Source of the DNA: Nocardioides speluncae
GTDB taxonomy: Bacteria; Actinomycetota; Actinomycetes; Propionibacteriales; Nocardioidaceae
Direction of reading: 5' to 3'
NCBI RefSeq assembly: GCF_003121585.1
Contig: NZ_QEOO01000001.1
Span: forward strand, 62,001 to 126,000
DNA: 64,000 bases
The notes under the pieces were generated by a model. The model was not told where the DNA came from. It searched no databases and saw nothing but the letters and a program-made list of their open reading frames with translations. A program made the translations under genes and the position numbers. Positions 34,675-44,273 of this stretch are shown in pieces. Numbering within the stretch: position 1 is the stretch's first letter; each line of letters begins with the position of its first letter.

Positions 34675-34826
34675 ACCCCCTACGTCGTCCGACGCTGGTC
34701 CAGCGTTGCACCCGACCTGGCCGCTTCACATGATCTCGACGTCACGGATTCCCACACCGCATTCGCTAGCGGTCGCTAGGTGCCAGAACCGATGACGGAA
34801 GCGGTCGGCGCTGGGACCATCGTGGA

Positions 34827-36782
34827 ATGACCCCAAGGTCCGTAGTGGCTGTCTGCGCGGTTCCGGTCGTCGCGTTCGTCGCAGCCGTGCCGCTGGCCGT
34901 CCGCGCGTCGGGCTTCGACGATTTCGGGAACCACCCGGTCATCGTGCTGCCGATGGCCGCGGCGACGATCACCCTGCTGCTGGCGGCTGCGCTGCTGCCC
35001 GGTCGCACACATCGCGGCACGAGGACCTGTCTCGGGTGGACCGGGACGGCGCTGTTCGTCTACCTGACGCTCACCGCCGCGCTGGCCTGGTACGGCGGTG
35101 AGCGGGGCGCTCGGGACAAGCTCACCGAGCTGCTCGTTGCCGCTCAGGGAGTCGCGTGGGCACCGCCGATCACGCTGCTGACGCTTACGTTCCTGGTGGC
35201 GCTGTCGGATCTGGGCGTCAACGGACGCGCGATCAGGCGACTGGGGCGCGGCATCGTGGCCTACTCCGTGATCGTCTTGCCGTTCGCGCTGTTGACGACA
35301 CCACCGCCGCCCGACTCGCCGTACGCGCAGCTGCCGCCAGTGTGGGACGCGCCGGTCCTGGCCGCGGTGGCGAGCCTCCTCTTTGTCCCGTGGATGCTCG
35401 CGATCTTCCTCGGACCCGCCGTCGCCTGGCGAGCACTTCCGGAGGCGCCGGCTGAGGTTCGTGGGCGAGTTCTTGCGGTCGCACTCGCCGCCATGACCCC
35501 GCCGGTGACCATCGTGTTCTGCCTTGCCGCGACGCTGCTTGCGTACGTCGCCGGCGTGCTTTCCGTCGAGGTCGGAGCCGGGAGTCTGTCGGTGGCCTAC
35601 CACCTCCCGTTCGTCCTGGCCGGTCCGGCGGTCGTCTACGCATTGCGCGGTCCCGGGGACACGCTGTCCGCCCGGCACGTCACCTCCGCGCTCACGGTCA
35701 CGGTGGGGACTCCGCTACTGATCGTCGCCGTCACGCTGGCCTGGCTGCTGGCCGCCCAGGCAGGCGCCGGTGGTGCGGCGCTCGTCGTCCTGGGCACGCT
35801 GGCGTTCGGCGCGGTCTTCGGCGTGGCTCGGCGCCGGCTGATCCGCGGCCTGTTACTGCGCGTGGACCCAGTGCGGGCGCGGGCGGTTGCCAGGTTGGCT
35901 GCGTCCGATGGAGCCGCGTCCCCGGCGCTCGAGCTGGAGCGCTTCGTGCGCGCCGTACTGACCGAGGAGCCGGAGACGACGGTCTCGGTTCGGCTGCCTC
36001 GGGGTGAGTGGGTGTACGCCGATAGCAGCGCGGCCCCGCCTCCCGACGAGCCGACCACGCCGACTGTCCACGTCGAGCCAACCAGCGCCGACGCAGCCAC
36101 GGCGCTCCACGAGGCTCGCGGGCTCGTGGATCGGGCGGTGCTGGAGCTCACGGTTCGTGACCAGGAAGCCTCGCTCCGAGCGGCCGCGGCGCGGACGCAA
36201 GGCGCCGCGGCAACCGAGCGCAAGCGGCTCGAACGCGACCTGCACGACGGTGTGCAGGGCCGTCTGCTGGCCCTCGCGCTCGACCTCCGGGTGGCCCAAC
36301 GGACTCTGCCTGGCGGCGAAGCTCACCTGGTGATCGCCGATGCCGTGGACGCGCTCAGTAAGGCGATCGACGAGCTGCGGGCGCTGTCGCAGGGCACTGG
36401 TTCGGACTTGCTCAGCCGGCGCGGCTTGCGGGCTGCGCTCACCGAGTTCACCGGCCAGATGCCGCTGCCGGTCAACCTCGTGCAGGCACCGTACCGGCTC
36501 GTCCCGGCGGCGGAGTCCGTCATCTACCTGGCCGTCTGCGAGGCGGTCACCAACGCGGTCAAGCACGCCCGCGCGACGCGCGTGGACATCGACATCACTA
36601 CCGAGGACGACGTAGCCCTGGTCACCGTGTCCGACGATGGCGTGGGCGGCGCTGATCTGCGTGCTGGAACCGGCTTGCAGGGTCTCTCCGAGCGCGTCGC
36701 AGCGGCCGGTGGCCGGCTGGTGGTCAGTGACCGGACGCCCCACGGAACGCTGTTGGAGGTGACCGTGCCGTGCGGATCGTGA
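34827..36782 (+). CDS. Sensor histidine kinase (NarL-partner type)
   Basis: 651 residues. About eight N-terminal membrane helices, then a linker and a HisKA_3 domain with phospho-accepting His in ERKRLERDLHDGVQGR (about 473), and a HATPase domain with N box EAVTNAVKHA, D-box VSDDGVGGADLR and G-box GTGLQGLSERV. It senses an unknown signal, most likely through the membrane domain. It overlaps the response regulator by 13 nt. Confidence 0.93.
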   Translation: MTPRSVVAVCAVPVVAFVAAVPLAVRASGFDDFGNHPVIVLPMAAATITLLLAAALLPGRTHRGTRTCLGWTGTALFVYLTLTAALAWYGGERGARDKLTELLVAAQGVAWAPPITLLTLTFLVALSDLGVNGRAIRRLGRGIVAYSVIVLPFALLTTPPPPDSPYAQLPPVWDAPVLAAVASLLFVPWMLAIFLGPAVAWRALPEAPAEVRGRVLAVALAAMTPPVTIVFCLAATLLAYVAGVLSVEVGAGSLSVAYHLPFVLAGPAVVYALRGPGDTLSARHVTSALTVTVGTPLLIVAVTLAWLLAAQAGAGGAALVVLGTLAFGAVFGVARRRLIRGLLLRVDPVRARAVARLAASDGAASPALELERFVRAVLTEEPETTVSVRLPRGEWVYADSSAAPPPDEPTTPTVHVEPTSADAATALHEARGLVDRAVLELTVRDQEASLRAAAARTQGAAATERKRLERDLHDGVQGRLLALALDLRVAQRTLPGGEAHLVIADAVDALSKAIDELRALSQGTGSDLLSRRGLRAALTEFTGQMPLPVNLVQAPYRLVPAAESVIYLAVCEAVTNAVKHARATRVDIDITTEDDVALVTVSDDGVGGADLRAGTGLQGLSERVAAAGGRLVVSDRTPHGTLLEVTVPCGS

Positions 36783-37423
36783 TCGCCGAGGACCTGGTCC
36801 TGCTCCGGCAGAGCATGGCGCGGATGCTCGTGGCCGATGGCGTCGAGGTGGTCGGGCAGGTCGGCGAGGCGGGCGCGCTGGTCTCGGCGGTCGTGGCCGA
36901 GCGGCCAGACGTCGTGGTGACCGACGTGCGGATGCCGCCGTCGTTCACCGACGAGGGCGCCCGCGCGGCGATGCTGATTCGGTCGCGGTTTCCCGACATG
37001 GGTGTGGTCGTCCTCTCCCACGTCATCGAGCCGAAAGTCGCGCTGACGCTCGCTGGCCCGCGGGTGGACCGTTTCGCGTACCTGCTCAAGGACTCGGTGC
37101 TCGGCCTGGAGGAGTTCGTCGGCGTGCTCGAGACCGTGCACGCCGGCGGCACCGTGATCGACGAGCGCGTCGTCTCATTCCTGCTCGACACGGCCGAACA
37201 CCGCAGCCTCGGCGCACTCACAGCTCGCGAGCAGGAGGTGCTCTCCCTAGTCGCCCAGGGTCTCAGCAACGGCGCGATCGCAAGGCAGCTCATCGTCAGC
37301 GAGCGGACGGTCGACGCCCACATCAGGTCGGTCTGGGTCAAGCTCGGTCTTGAGCCGAATGCCGATGAACATCGGCGGGTCCGGGCCGCTCTCGCCTGGC
37401 TCCAGGACGCCCAACGTCGCTGA
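36770..37423 (+). CDS. LuxR/NarL-type response regulator
   Basis: 217 residues. Receiver domain with phosphorylation Asp at 52 (VVVTDVRMPP) and conserved Lys near LLKDSVLG, followed by the LuxR helix-turn-helix (LTAREQEVLSLVAQGLSNGAIARQLIVSERTVDAHIRSVWVKLGL). It is the partner of the kinase it overlaps. GTG start. The two genes immediately downstream may be its targets. Confidence 0.93.
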   Translation: MRIVIAEDLVLLRQSMARMLVADGVEVVGQVGEAGALVSAVVAERPDVVVTDVRMPPSFTDEGARAAMLIRSRFPDMGVVVLSHVIEPKVALTLAGPRVDRFAYLLKDSVLGLEEFVGVLETVHAGGTVIDERVVSFLLDTAEHRSLGALTAREQEVLSLVAQGLSNGAIARQLIVSERTVDAHIRSVWVKLGLEPNADEHRRVRAALAWLQDAQRR

Positions 37424-37493
37424 GCGTCGCTGAGCCGCAGATAGGTGCTGACGCCGATGTGCCGAGGGGCACGCCGTACCTACCGTCGACGTC

Positions 37494-38171
37494 ATGACCA
37501 CCACAACCGAACTCCCCACCACCGACATCACCTCGGACCCGCTTCGCCGCCTGGTCGCCTGGGTCGCCCCGCTGGGACCGCTCGCGATGGCCGGCTGGTC
37601 TCTGTCCATCCCCTATGACCTCACCGACGCGCCGGCCGACTTCATCCCGAAGCTGGCCGACGACACCCGCGTGGAGCTGGCCTTCTGGATGATGCTCGCG
37701 TTCGTCCTCACCATCGGCGTCGGTGTCATCGTCACCGGCCTTGTCGCCCGGCGCGGCTCCCCGCGGCTGGGAATCGTCGGCCTGGTCCTGGCCTACCTCG
37801 GGTTCAGCGCGATGGGCTTCGGCGGGATCGCGTACGACGGCATGGCTGCGGCGTCGGTCCGCGCCGGCCTCGACGTCGGCACCATCGAGGACATCCTGAA
37901 GCAGGCCGACACCTTCACCGCCCCCTTGGTGGGCGGGATGATCTTCATCCCGATGAGCTTCATCGGAACCCTGCTCCTGGGGATCGCGCTGTGGCGCGGC
38001 CGCTCGGTGCCTCGCTGGGCAGCCGCCCTGCTGATCGCCGCCTTCCCCGTGATTCTCGCCGGCGGAGCGCTCCTGATGACAGTCAACGCGCTCGGTTTCG
38101 TGATGATCGCGGTCGCGTTCGCCGTGGCGGGCCGCGAGTTCGTGCGACCGGCGGAAGGGATGCTCCCATGA
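37494..38171 (+). CDS. Multi-spanning membrane protein
   Basis: 225 residues with about six membrane helices, including FWMMLAFVLTIGVGVIVTGLVA, LGIVGLVLAYLGFSAMGFGGIAY, PLVGGMIFIPMSFIGTLLLGIALW and WAAALLIAAFPVILAGGALLMTV. No catalytic motif. It is followed by a gene with a 4-nt overlap and is a likely target of the two-component system upstream. Family not recognised. Confidence 0.82.
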   Translation: MTTTTELPTTDITSDPLRRLVAWVAPLGPLAMAGWSLSIPYDLTDAPADFIPKLADDTRVELAFWMMLAFVLTIGVGVIVTGLVARRGSPRLGIVGLVLAYLGFSAMGFGGIAYDGMAAASVRAGLDVGTIEDILKQADTFTAPLVGGMIFIPMSFIGTLLLGIALWRGRSVPRWAAALLIAAFPVILAGGALLMTVNALGFVMIAVAFAVAGREFVRPAEGMLP

Positions 38172-38755
38172 GCAAGCGGATTCTCCACCACCTGCGCGGC
38201 AACGTCGTCGCCTACCTGGCACTGTTCCTGGCGATCACCCTCGCCCCCACGTCGGCCTATGCAACCCACCTGGTCGTGCGCTCCAACGACATCGTCAACG
38301 GTCAGGTCAAGAAACCTGATCTCGCCGCTGGCGCGGTCACCGGGCCAAAGATCCGCAACGGCACCATCGGTCTCGGCGACCTGTCAGCGGCCGCCCGGCC
38401 GAAGCCTCCCCAGTGGCGCGGCTCGGACAATGGCTTCGGGGTCGACATCCCGGCGGGCCAGTCGACCACGGTCCTCACCCTCGCCCTCCCGGCCGGACAT
38501 TGGTTCGTCTTCGGCAAGGGAATCATGTCGACATTGGGCACTCAGGTCACCTGCGACCTGGTGAGCGGCGGCCAGATCTGGGACCGGACAGCTGCCGTTC
38601 ACTCAACCAACGAGGAGCACGTGGCCATGCCGATGAGCCTCGGCCAGCGGGTCGTGATGGGCCGCGCCGGCACCGTCGAGATCCGGTGCATCGCCGGGTC
38701 CGGCACGCAACGAGTGCTTGACACCAAGCTCAACGCGATCCGAGTCCGCAACTGA
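38168..38755 (+). CDS. Putative exported protein
   Basis: 195 residues: signal-like helix (LRGNVVAYLALFLAITLAPTSAYA) and a beta-rich external part. The segment after the signal (VRSNDIVNGQVKKPDLAAGAVTGPKIRNGTIGLGDLS) is a repeat-like pattern common at the start of actinobacterial exported proteins (N-D-I-x-x-G-x-V-K-x-x-D-L). The ATG overlaps the stop of the previous gene. Function unknown. Confidence 0.8.
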   Translation: MSKRILHHLRGNVVAYLALFLAITLAPTSAYATHLVVRSNDIVNGQVKKPDLAAGAVTGPKIRNGTIGLGDLSAAARPKPPQWRGSDNGFGVDIPAGQSTTVLTLALPAGHWFVFGKGIMSTLGTQVTCDLVSGGQIWDRTAAVHSTNEEHVAMPMSLGQRVVMGRAGTVEIRCIAGSGTQRVLDTKLNAIRVRN

Positions 38756-38801
38756 TCGGCCGGGCCGCCGCTTGCCCTTCCCTCCACGCCCGGGTCGCCG
38801 T

Positions 38802-38821
38802 ACTATGACGGTCGTCATAGT
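38802..38821. promoter_or_regulatory. Palindromic operator before the oxidoreductase operon
   Basis: Perfect arms ACTATGAC (38802-38809) and GTCATAGT (38814-38821) with a 4-bp spacer, ending 21 bp before the oxidoreductase start codon. The operon includes its own TetR-type regulator at 41237, the likely ligand-dependent repressor. Confidence 0.75.
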
Positions 38822-38841
38822 CCACGCACTGGAGGCGCGCG

Positions 38842-41244
38842 ATGACCGAGACGACCACCTGGCAGAAGTCGGCCTGCATCCTGTGTGAGTGCAACTGCGG
38901 GATCGAGGTGCAGGTCGAGGACCGGCACCTGATCAAGATCCGCGGCGACAAGTCGCATGCCGCCTCCGAGGGCTACACCTGCGAGAAGGCGCTGCGGCTG
39001 GACCACTACCAGTCGCGGACGCAGCGGCTGACCAGCCCGCTCCGACGCCGGGAGGACGGCAGCTACGAGGAGATCGACTGGGACACCGCGATCACCGAGA
39101 TCGCGGTCCGGCTCAGCGCCATTCGTGACGAGCACGGCGGCGACAAGATCTTCTTCTACGGCGGTGGCGGACAGGGCAACCATCTCGGCGGGACGTACAA
39201 CAAGGCGCTCCAGGGCGCGGTCGGCGCGCGTTACACCTCCAACGCGCTGGCCCAGGAGAAGACCGGCGAGATGTACGTCGACGGCCGGCTGTACGGCGGC
39301 CACACCAAGGGCGACTTCGAGCGCGCCGAGGTGGTGGTGTTCGTCGGCAAGAACCCCTGGCAGTCGCACAGCTTCCCGCGCGCCCGCCCGGTGCTCCGCG
39401 AGCTCGCCAAGGACCCGAAGCGGACGATGGTGGTGATCGACCCGCGTCGCAGCGAGACCGCGGCGATGGCCGACATCCACCTGCAGGTCCGGCCGGGCAC
39501 CGACGCCTGGTGCCTCGCGGCGCTCGGCGCGGTGCTGGTGCAGGAGGATCTCGTCGACCACGCGTTCCTCGCCGAGCACACCACTGGTGCCGAGGCCGTG
39601 CTGACGGCGTACAAGAGCGTCGACTTGGCCGACTACGCCGAGCGCTGCGGCGTACCCGAGGAGCTGCTGCGGCAGACCGCGCGGCGGCTCGCCGAGGCCG
39701 AGAGCGTGTGCACCTACGAGGACCTCGGCGTCCAGCAGGCGCCGCACAGCACCCTCAGCTCCTACCTCAACAAGATGCTCTGGATCCTCACCGGCAACTT
39801 CGCCAAGCCGGGCGCGATGTTCCTGCACTCGACGTTCGCGCCGATCGCCGGCTCGGCCGCCAGGAGCGGCGGTGGTGGTGGCAAGCCGCGGCGTACTCCG
39901 AAGGCCGTGGAGCTCGCCACCCGCGTTCCGTCCCACCTCCCAGGCTTCGCGAGCAAGCCGCTGGCCGGCCTGGCCCACCCGCTGTTCGCCAAGGTCGCCA
40001 ACGGCCCGGAGCCGAAGGCACCGAGCAAAGAGGCGAGCCGCGGTCGCCGTACGCCGGTCACCGGCGCCCGGATCATCGCCGGGCTGGTGCCGTGCAACTC
40101 GATCGCCGAGGAGGTGCTCACCGAGCACCCGGACCGGTTCCGGGCGATGTGGATCGACGCGGTCAACCCGGCGCACTCGCTGGCCGACTCGGACTCGTTC
40201 CGGCGGGCGATGCGGGCGCTGGAGCTCTCGGTGGTGGTCGACGTGGCGTTCACCGAGACCGCGCGCGAGGCCGACTACGTGCTGCCGGCGTCCAGCCAGT
40301 TCGAGAAGTGGGAGTGCACGTTCTTCAACGTCGACTTCCCGAAGAACGTCTTCCACCTGCGTGCTCCGGTCATGGACCCGCTGCCCGGCACGCTCGCCGA
40401 GGTCGAGATCTACGCCCGGGTGATCCGAGCGCTGAACGTCGTCGACGAGCGCGTCCTCGACACCCTGCGCCGGGCCGCCCGCCGCGGCCGCAGCCAGTTC
40501 GCACTGACCTTCTTCGCGACCGTCGGGGCGAACCCGAAGCTGATGCCGCTCGCGCCGTACCTGCTCCACGAGGCGCTCGCCGACACCCTGCCACCGGGTA
40601 CGGCGTCGCTCTGGGGTGTCTCCCACCTGTGCGCGATGGCCAACCCCGACTCGGTACGCCGCGCCGGCTTCACCGGCCGCGGATTCGCCCCCGGTGAGCA
40701 GCTGTTCGAGCGGATCCTGACTGGCGAGGCGGTCGCGTTCACCGTCGACGACTACGCCGACACCTGGCGTTACGTGAAGCGCCCGGACCAGAAGTTCACG
40801 CTCGACGTACCCGAGCTGATCGAGCGGCTCGACGCGCTGGCCGACGAGCCGAGCACCTGGACGACCGAGGAGTTCCCGTTCGTGCTGTCGGCCGGCGAGC
40901 GACGCGCGTTCACCGCGAACACGATCATCCGCGACGCCTCCTGGCGCCGGCGCGACGGCGAGGGCGCGCTCCGGCTGTCGCCCGCGGACGCCGCTGACTT
41001 CGGGGTCGAGTCCGGCGACCGGCTGCGGGTGGTCACCGAGCGCGGCAAGGCCGAGACCGTGGTCGAGGTGACCGAGATGATGCAGGCCGGCCACATCTCG
41101 CTGCCCAATGGGCTCGGGGTCGACCAGGACGGCGTCACCGGCGTCGCCCCCAACGAGCTGACCTCGCTGCACCACCGCGACTGGCTCGCCGGTACGCCGT
41201 GGCACAAGCACGTGCCGGCCCGGCTGGAGCCGATCGATGGCTAG
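38842..41244 (+). CDS. Molybdopterin-dependent oxidoreductase
   Basis: 800 residues of the DMSO-reductase superfamily. N-terminal [4Fe-4S] cysteines at C12, C15, C19 and C47 (ACILCECNCG ... GYTCEK), then molybdopterin-binding domains with NALAQEKTGEMYVDGRLYGGHTKGDFERAEVVVFVGKNPWQSH. There is no twin-arginine signal, so it is probably cytoplasmic. The C-terminal molydopterin dinucleotide domain contains HISLPNGLG. Substrate unknown; the family includes formate, nitrate and other dehydrogenases. TetR and CBS genes follow in the same operon, with the promoter palindrome upstream. Confidence 0.92.
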   Translation: MTETTTWQKSACILCECNCGIEVQVEDRHLIKIRGDKSHAASEGYTCEKALRLDHYQSRTQRLTSPLRRREDGSYEEIDWDTAITEIAVRLSAIRDEHGGDKIFFYGGGGQGNHLGGTYNKALQGAVGARYTSNALAQEKTGEMYVDGRLYGGHTKGDFERAEVVVFVGKNPWQSHSFPRARPVLRELAKDPKRTMVVIDPRRSETAAMADIHLQVRPGTDAWCLAALGAVLVQEDLVDHAFLAEHTTGAEAVLTAYKSVDLADYAERCGVPEELLRQTARRLAEAESVCTYEDLGVQQAPHSTLSSYLNKMLWILTGNFAKPGAMFLHSTFAPIAGSAARSGGGGGKPRRTPKAVELATRVPSHLPGFASKPLAGLAHPLFAKVANGPEPKAPSKEASRGRRTPVTGARIIAGLVPCNSIAEEVLTEHPDRFRAMWIDAVNPAHSLADSDSFRRAMRALELSVVVDVAFTETAREADYVLPASSQFEKWECTFFNVDFPKNVFHLRAPVMDPLPGTLAEVEIYARVIRALNVVDERVLDTLRRAARRGRSQFALTFFATVGANPKLMPLAPYLLHEALADTLPPGTASLWGVSHLCAMANPDSVRRAGFTGRGFAPGEQLFERILTGEAVAFTVDDYADTWRYVKRPDQKFTLDVPELIERLDALADEPSTWTTEEFPFVLSAGERRAFTANTIIRDASWRRRDGEGALRLSPADAADFGVESGDRLRVVTERGKAETVVEVTEMMQAGHISLPNGLGVDQDGVTGVAPNELTSLHHRDWLAGTPWHKHVPARLEPIDG

Positions 41245-41797
41245 CGGTGGCCCGGCGGGCGCTCGGCAGAAGATGATCGACAGCGCGATCGTGCTGTTCC
41301 GCGAGCGTGGGGTGGCGGCCACCTCGATGCGCGACATCGTCGACCACGGCGGCGCGCCGCGCGGCTCGATCTACCACCACTTCCCGGGCGGCAAGCAGCA
41401 GCTCGCGCTGGAGGCGACCGAGTTCGCCGGCGACTTCATCGCCTCCCTGCTGGACGCGCTCGCTGCGGAGGCGCCGGAGGCGGCGGTGGACAAGTTCGTC
41501 GGCTACTGGCGCTCGGCGCTCACCGAGAAGGAGTTCCAGGATGGCTGCCCGGTCGCGTCCGCGGCCGTCTCCGGCACCGAGACCCCCGAGGCGCGGGCGG
41601 CCGCGGGCCGCGCCTTCGGCCGCTGGGAGGACATCCTCGCCCGGGCGCTGACCGAGCGCGGCGTACCGGCGGCTCGCGCCGGCAGCCTGGCCACGCTGGT
41701 GATCGCGGCCGTCGAGGGCGCGCTGATCATGGCTCGCGCCCAGCGGTCCGACGAGCCGCTGCGGGCGGTGGCCACCGAGCTGCGGGGACTCCTATGA
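41237..41797 (+). CDS. TetR regulator (LmrA/YxaF type)
   Basis: 186 residues. The TetR HTH is seen in MIDSAIVLFRERGVAATSMRDIVDHGGAPRGSIYHHFPGGKQQLALEA; the C-terminal part (FQDGCPVASAAVSGTETPEARAAAGRAFGRWEDILARAL) matches the LmrA/YxaF C-terminal type. It overlaps the oxidoreductase stop, so it is in the same operon and probably binds the palindrome at 38802-38821. Confidence 0.92.
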   Translation: MASGGPAGARQKMIDSAIVLFRERGVAATSMRDIVDHGGAPRGSIYHHFPGGKQQLALEATEFAGDFIASLLDALAAEAPEAAVDKFVGYWRSALTEKEFQDGCPVASAAVSGTETPEARAAAGRAFGRWEDILARALTERGVPAARAGSLATLVIAAVEGALIMARAQRSDEPLRAVATELRGLL

Positions 41798-42213
41798 CTC
41801 GCGCCGCGACCCTGCCCGCGACCGCCGCCGAGGCGATGGTGACCGTGCCGAAGACGCTGCCTGTCGGTACGACGGTCGGCCAGGTCCGCGCCGCGTTCGA
41901 GGACGACCACGTGCACATGCTGTTGCTGACCAGCGAGGGCGCCCTGCTCGGCACCCTGGTCCGCGCCGACCTCGACAGCGCCGTACCGGCAGCGGCGCCG
42001 GCCCTCGGCCTGGCCACCCTGCGCGGCCGCACCGTGGCCCCCGACGAGGACCTTGAGGAGGTCCGGCTCCGGATGATCGCCGCCGGCCGGCGCCGGCTCG
42101 CCGTCGTCGGCCCCGGCAACCGGCTGCTCGGCCTGCTCTGCCTCAAGCGCGACCAGTCCGGGTTCTGCACCGACGCCGGCGTCGCGGCCCGCGCGAGGGC
42201 CGGCCACCCGTGA
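41794..42213 (+). CDS. CBS domain protein
   Basis: 139 residues with two CBS-like halves: the first MVTVPKTLPVGTTVGQVRAAFEDDHVHMLLLTSEGALLGTLVRADL, the second RTVAPDEDLEEVRLRMIAAGRRRLAVVGPGNRLLGLLCLKR. These bind adenosine nucleotides as energy sensors. It overlaps the TetR gene by 4 nt and sits in the molybdoenzyme operon; a regulatory or sensing role is possible but not shown. Confidence 0.85.
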   Translation: MTRAATLPATAAEAMVTVPKTLPVGTTVGQVRAAFEDDHVHMLLLTSEGALLGTLVRADLDSAVPAAAPALGLATLRGRTVAPDEDLEEVRLRMIAAGRRRLAVVGPGNRLLGLLCLKRDQSGFCTDAGVAARARAGHP

Positions 42214-42226
42214 CAGGATCCTCGGC

Positions 42227-43051
42227 ATGCTGCCGCGGCTCCGAGTCGGTTCGAACGATGTCATCGCACTCACCGACGGGACCGGGCCGTTCTTCGACGC
42301 CCGGGTGAACGCGTTCCCGGATGCCGGCGACGCGCAGTGGGAGGCTGCCGACCGCTTCGACCCCGGCGCGGTCAATGCCGACGGCCGGTGGATGCTGCAG
42401 TTCCGGGCCTTCGCCATCCGTAGCGACACCCACACGCTCGTGGTCGACGCCGGAATCGGTCCGGCCGACTCACCCGCGGCCGCCTGGGCGCCGGTGCCCG
42501 GTCGGCTGCCCGAGGAGCTGGCGGCGGCGGGCATCGATCCCGCCGACGTGGACAGCGTCGTACTCACCCACCTGCACACCGACCACGTCGGGTGGGCGGT
42601 CGTCGGCGCCGAGCGCCGCGCGTACTTCCCGAACGCCCGCTACCTGATCCAGCAGGCCGAGCTCGACGCGATCGACCGGATCAACCCTCAGCTGCAGGAG
42701 TCGCTCGTCGACCCGCTCCTCGGGGCCGGCCAGCTCGGGATCATCGCCGGCGACACCGCGCTCGGACGCGACGTACAGATCGTCGCCACGCCCGGCCACA
42801 CGCCTGGCCACCAGAGCGTGCTCGTCGAGTCCGGCCGCGATCTTCTCGCCGTCACCGGCGACCTGCTGGTCCACGCCGTCCAGCTGCTCCACCCCGAGCT
42901 GGCCTACGCGTTCGAGGACGACCCAGCGGCCGCGCGGCGCTCCCGGGAGTCCCTGCTGCAGCGCCTCGCCGAGGCCGGCGGTCACCTGGCCGCCCCGCAC
43001 CTGACCGAGCCCTTCGTCCCGGTGGCCGCTCGCGATTCGGGTACGACGTAA
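42227..43051 (+). CDS. MBL-fold hydrolase (lactonase-like)
   Basis: 274 residues. Metal-binding HLHTDH at 115-120, a second ligand His in ATPGHTPGHQSV and third in VTGDLLVHAVQLLHPE. The overall form is like N-acyl-homoserine-lactonase-type or similar hydrolases, but the substrate is not determinable. Begins 13 nt after the CBS gene; possibly part of the same unit. Confidence 0.9.
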   Translation: MLPRLRVGSNDVIALTDGTGPFFDARVNAFPDAGDAQWEAADRFDPGAVNADGRWMLQFRAFAIRSDTHTLVVDAGIGPADSPAAAWAPVPGRLPEELAAAGIDPADVDSVVLTHLHTDHVGWAVVGAERRAYFPNARYLIQQAELDAIDRINPQLQESLVDPLLGAGQLGIIAGDTALGRDVQIVATPGHTPGHQSVLVESGRDLLAVTGDLLVHAVQLLHPELAYAFEDDPAAARRSRESLLQRLAEAGGHLAAPHLTEPFVPVAARDSGTT

Positions 43052-43091
43052 TCGTTGAGGACGGCTCCGCGGCGGGCGGAAGGTGACCGGC

Positions 43092-44273
43092 ATGAAACCT
43101 TCAGTCCTGGCGGTTCCGGCCGCCCTTCTCCTCGTTGCCGCCGGTACGGCGACCGCGACCTCGTCGCCGGCCGACCAGGGACCGGATCACCGCTACCGGG
43201 TCAGCATCCTGGACGCCCTGAGCGGGCCCCGCGCGTTCGGCGCCGCGATCAACAGCCGCGGCCTGGTCGCCGGCGCCTCGACGACCGACAACGGCAAGCT
43301 GCACGCCACGATCTGGCGGCACGGCGAGCCGGTGGACCTCGGCACGCTCGGCGGGCCCGACGCCAGCAGCGCGGTTCTCTGGCCCGGGACCAACGACGCC
43401 GGCGCGGTGGTCGGGGTGACCCAGACCGACGACGTCGACCCGAACGACGAGCCCTGGAGCTGCGGCGCGTTCCTGCCCGCCCGGATCGGCTACGCGTGTG
43501 TCGGCTTCGTCTGGCGGCACGGCGAGATGCGCGCGCTGCCCACGCTCGGCGGCACCCACGGCTTCGCGACCGACGTCAACAACCGCGGTCAGATCGTCGG
43601 CTGGGCCGAGAACCAGGTCGAGGACCCCGACTGCAACCCGGAGAGCGGCCAGGTGCTGCAGTTCCGCGCCGTCCGCTGGGACCACTACGGCCGCCGGACC
43701 ACCGAGCTGCCGCCGCTCGCCGGCGACGGCGTCTCCTCGGCGACCGCGATCAACGATGACGGCCGGGTGGTCGGCATCTCCGGGATCTGCGACCAGGCCG
43801 TCGGCCGGCTCAGCGCCCGGAACCCGGTCGTGTGGGACCACGGCAAGCCGCGACTGCTCCCCGACCTCGGCGGCCTCGCCTGGGACACCCCGATGGCGAT
43901 CAACGAGCGCGGCGACGCGGTCGGCTTCGCGAACCGCAGCGCCGCCGACGGCCAGAGCTTCCGGCCGCTTCCGGTGCTGTGGACCGCCGACGGGAAGCTG
44001 CACAAGCTCGCGCTGCCGGACGGCTACGCCTTCGGGCAGGCACTCGGCATCAACAAGCGCCGTGAGGTCGTCGGGGTCGCGCTGTCGCCGGACTTCACCA
44101 AGTGCACCGCGATGCTGTGGCGCGACGGGAAGATGGTGGTGCTCCAGGACGAGGTGCGGCCTACGTCGCTGGACCTGTGCAACGCCAACCACATCAACAA
44201 CCGCGGCCAGATCACCGGCGAGGCCACCGACCGCGACTCCGGCAAGGTCGTCGGTTTCGTCCTACGGCCCTAA
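43092..44273 (+). CDS. Exported HAF-repeat protein
   Basis: 393 residues. Signal peptide (KPSVLAVPAALLLVAAGTATAT), then a series of ~45-residue repeats with AINxRGxVVG- and NNRGQIVGW-type patterns and intervening LPxLGG or W-rich strands, the extracellular HAF repeat type. The fold is probably a beta-propeller. The ATG at 43092 has GGAAGG upstream. It ends convergently with an HTH gene, sharing 4 nt. Confidence 0.85.
   Translation: MKPSVLAVPAALLLVAAGTATATSSPADQGPDHRYRVSILDALSGPRAFGAAINSRGLVAGASTTDNGKLHATIWRHGEPVDLGTLGGPDASSAVLWPGTNDAGAVVGVTQTDDVDPNDEPWSCGAFLPARIGYACVGFVWRHGEMRALPTLGGTHGFATDVNNRGQIVGWAENQVEDPDCNPESGQVLQFRAVRWDHYGRRTTELPPLAGDGVSSATAINDDGRVVGISGICDQAVGRLSARNPVVWDHGKPRLLPDLGGLAWDTPMAINERGDAVGFANRSAADGQSFRPLPVLWTADGKLHKLALPDGYAFGQALGINKRREVVGVALSPDFTKCTAMLWRDGKMVVLQDEVRPTSLDLCNANHINNRGQITGEATDRDSGKVVGFVLRP

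Noticed and set aside
38815..41337. Long minus-strand open frame (840 codons)
   Set aside because: Antisense to the molybdopterin oxidoreductase; no domain is visible and the plus strand carries clear cofactor motifs.
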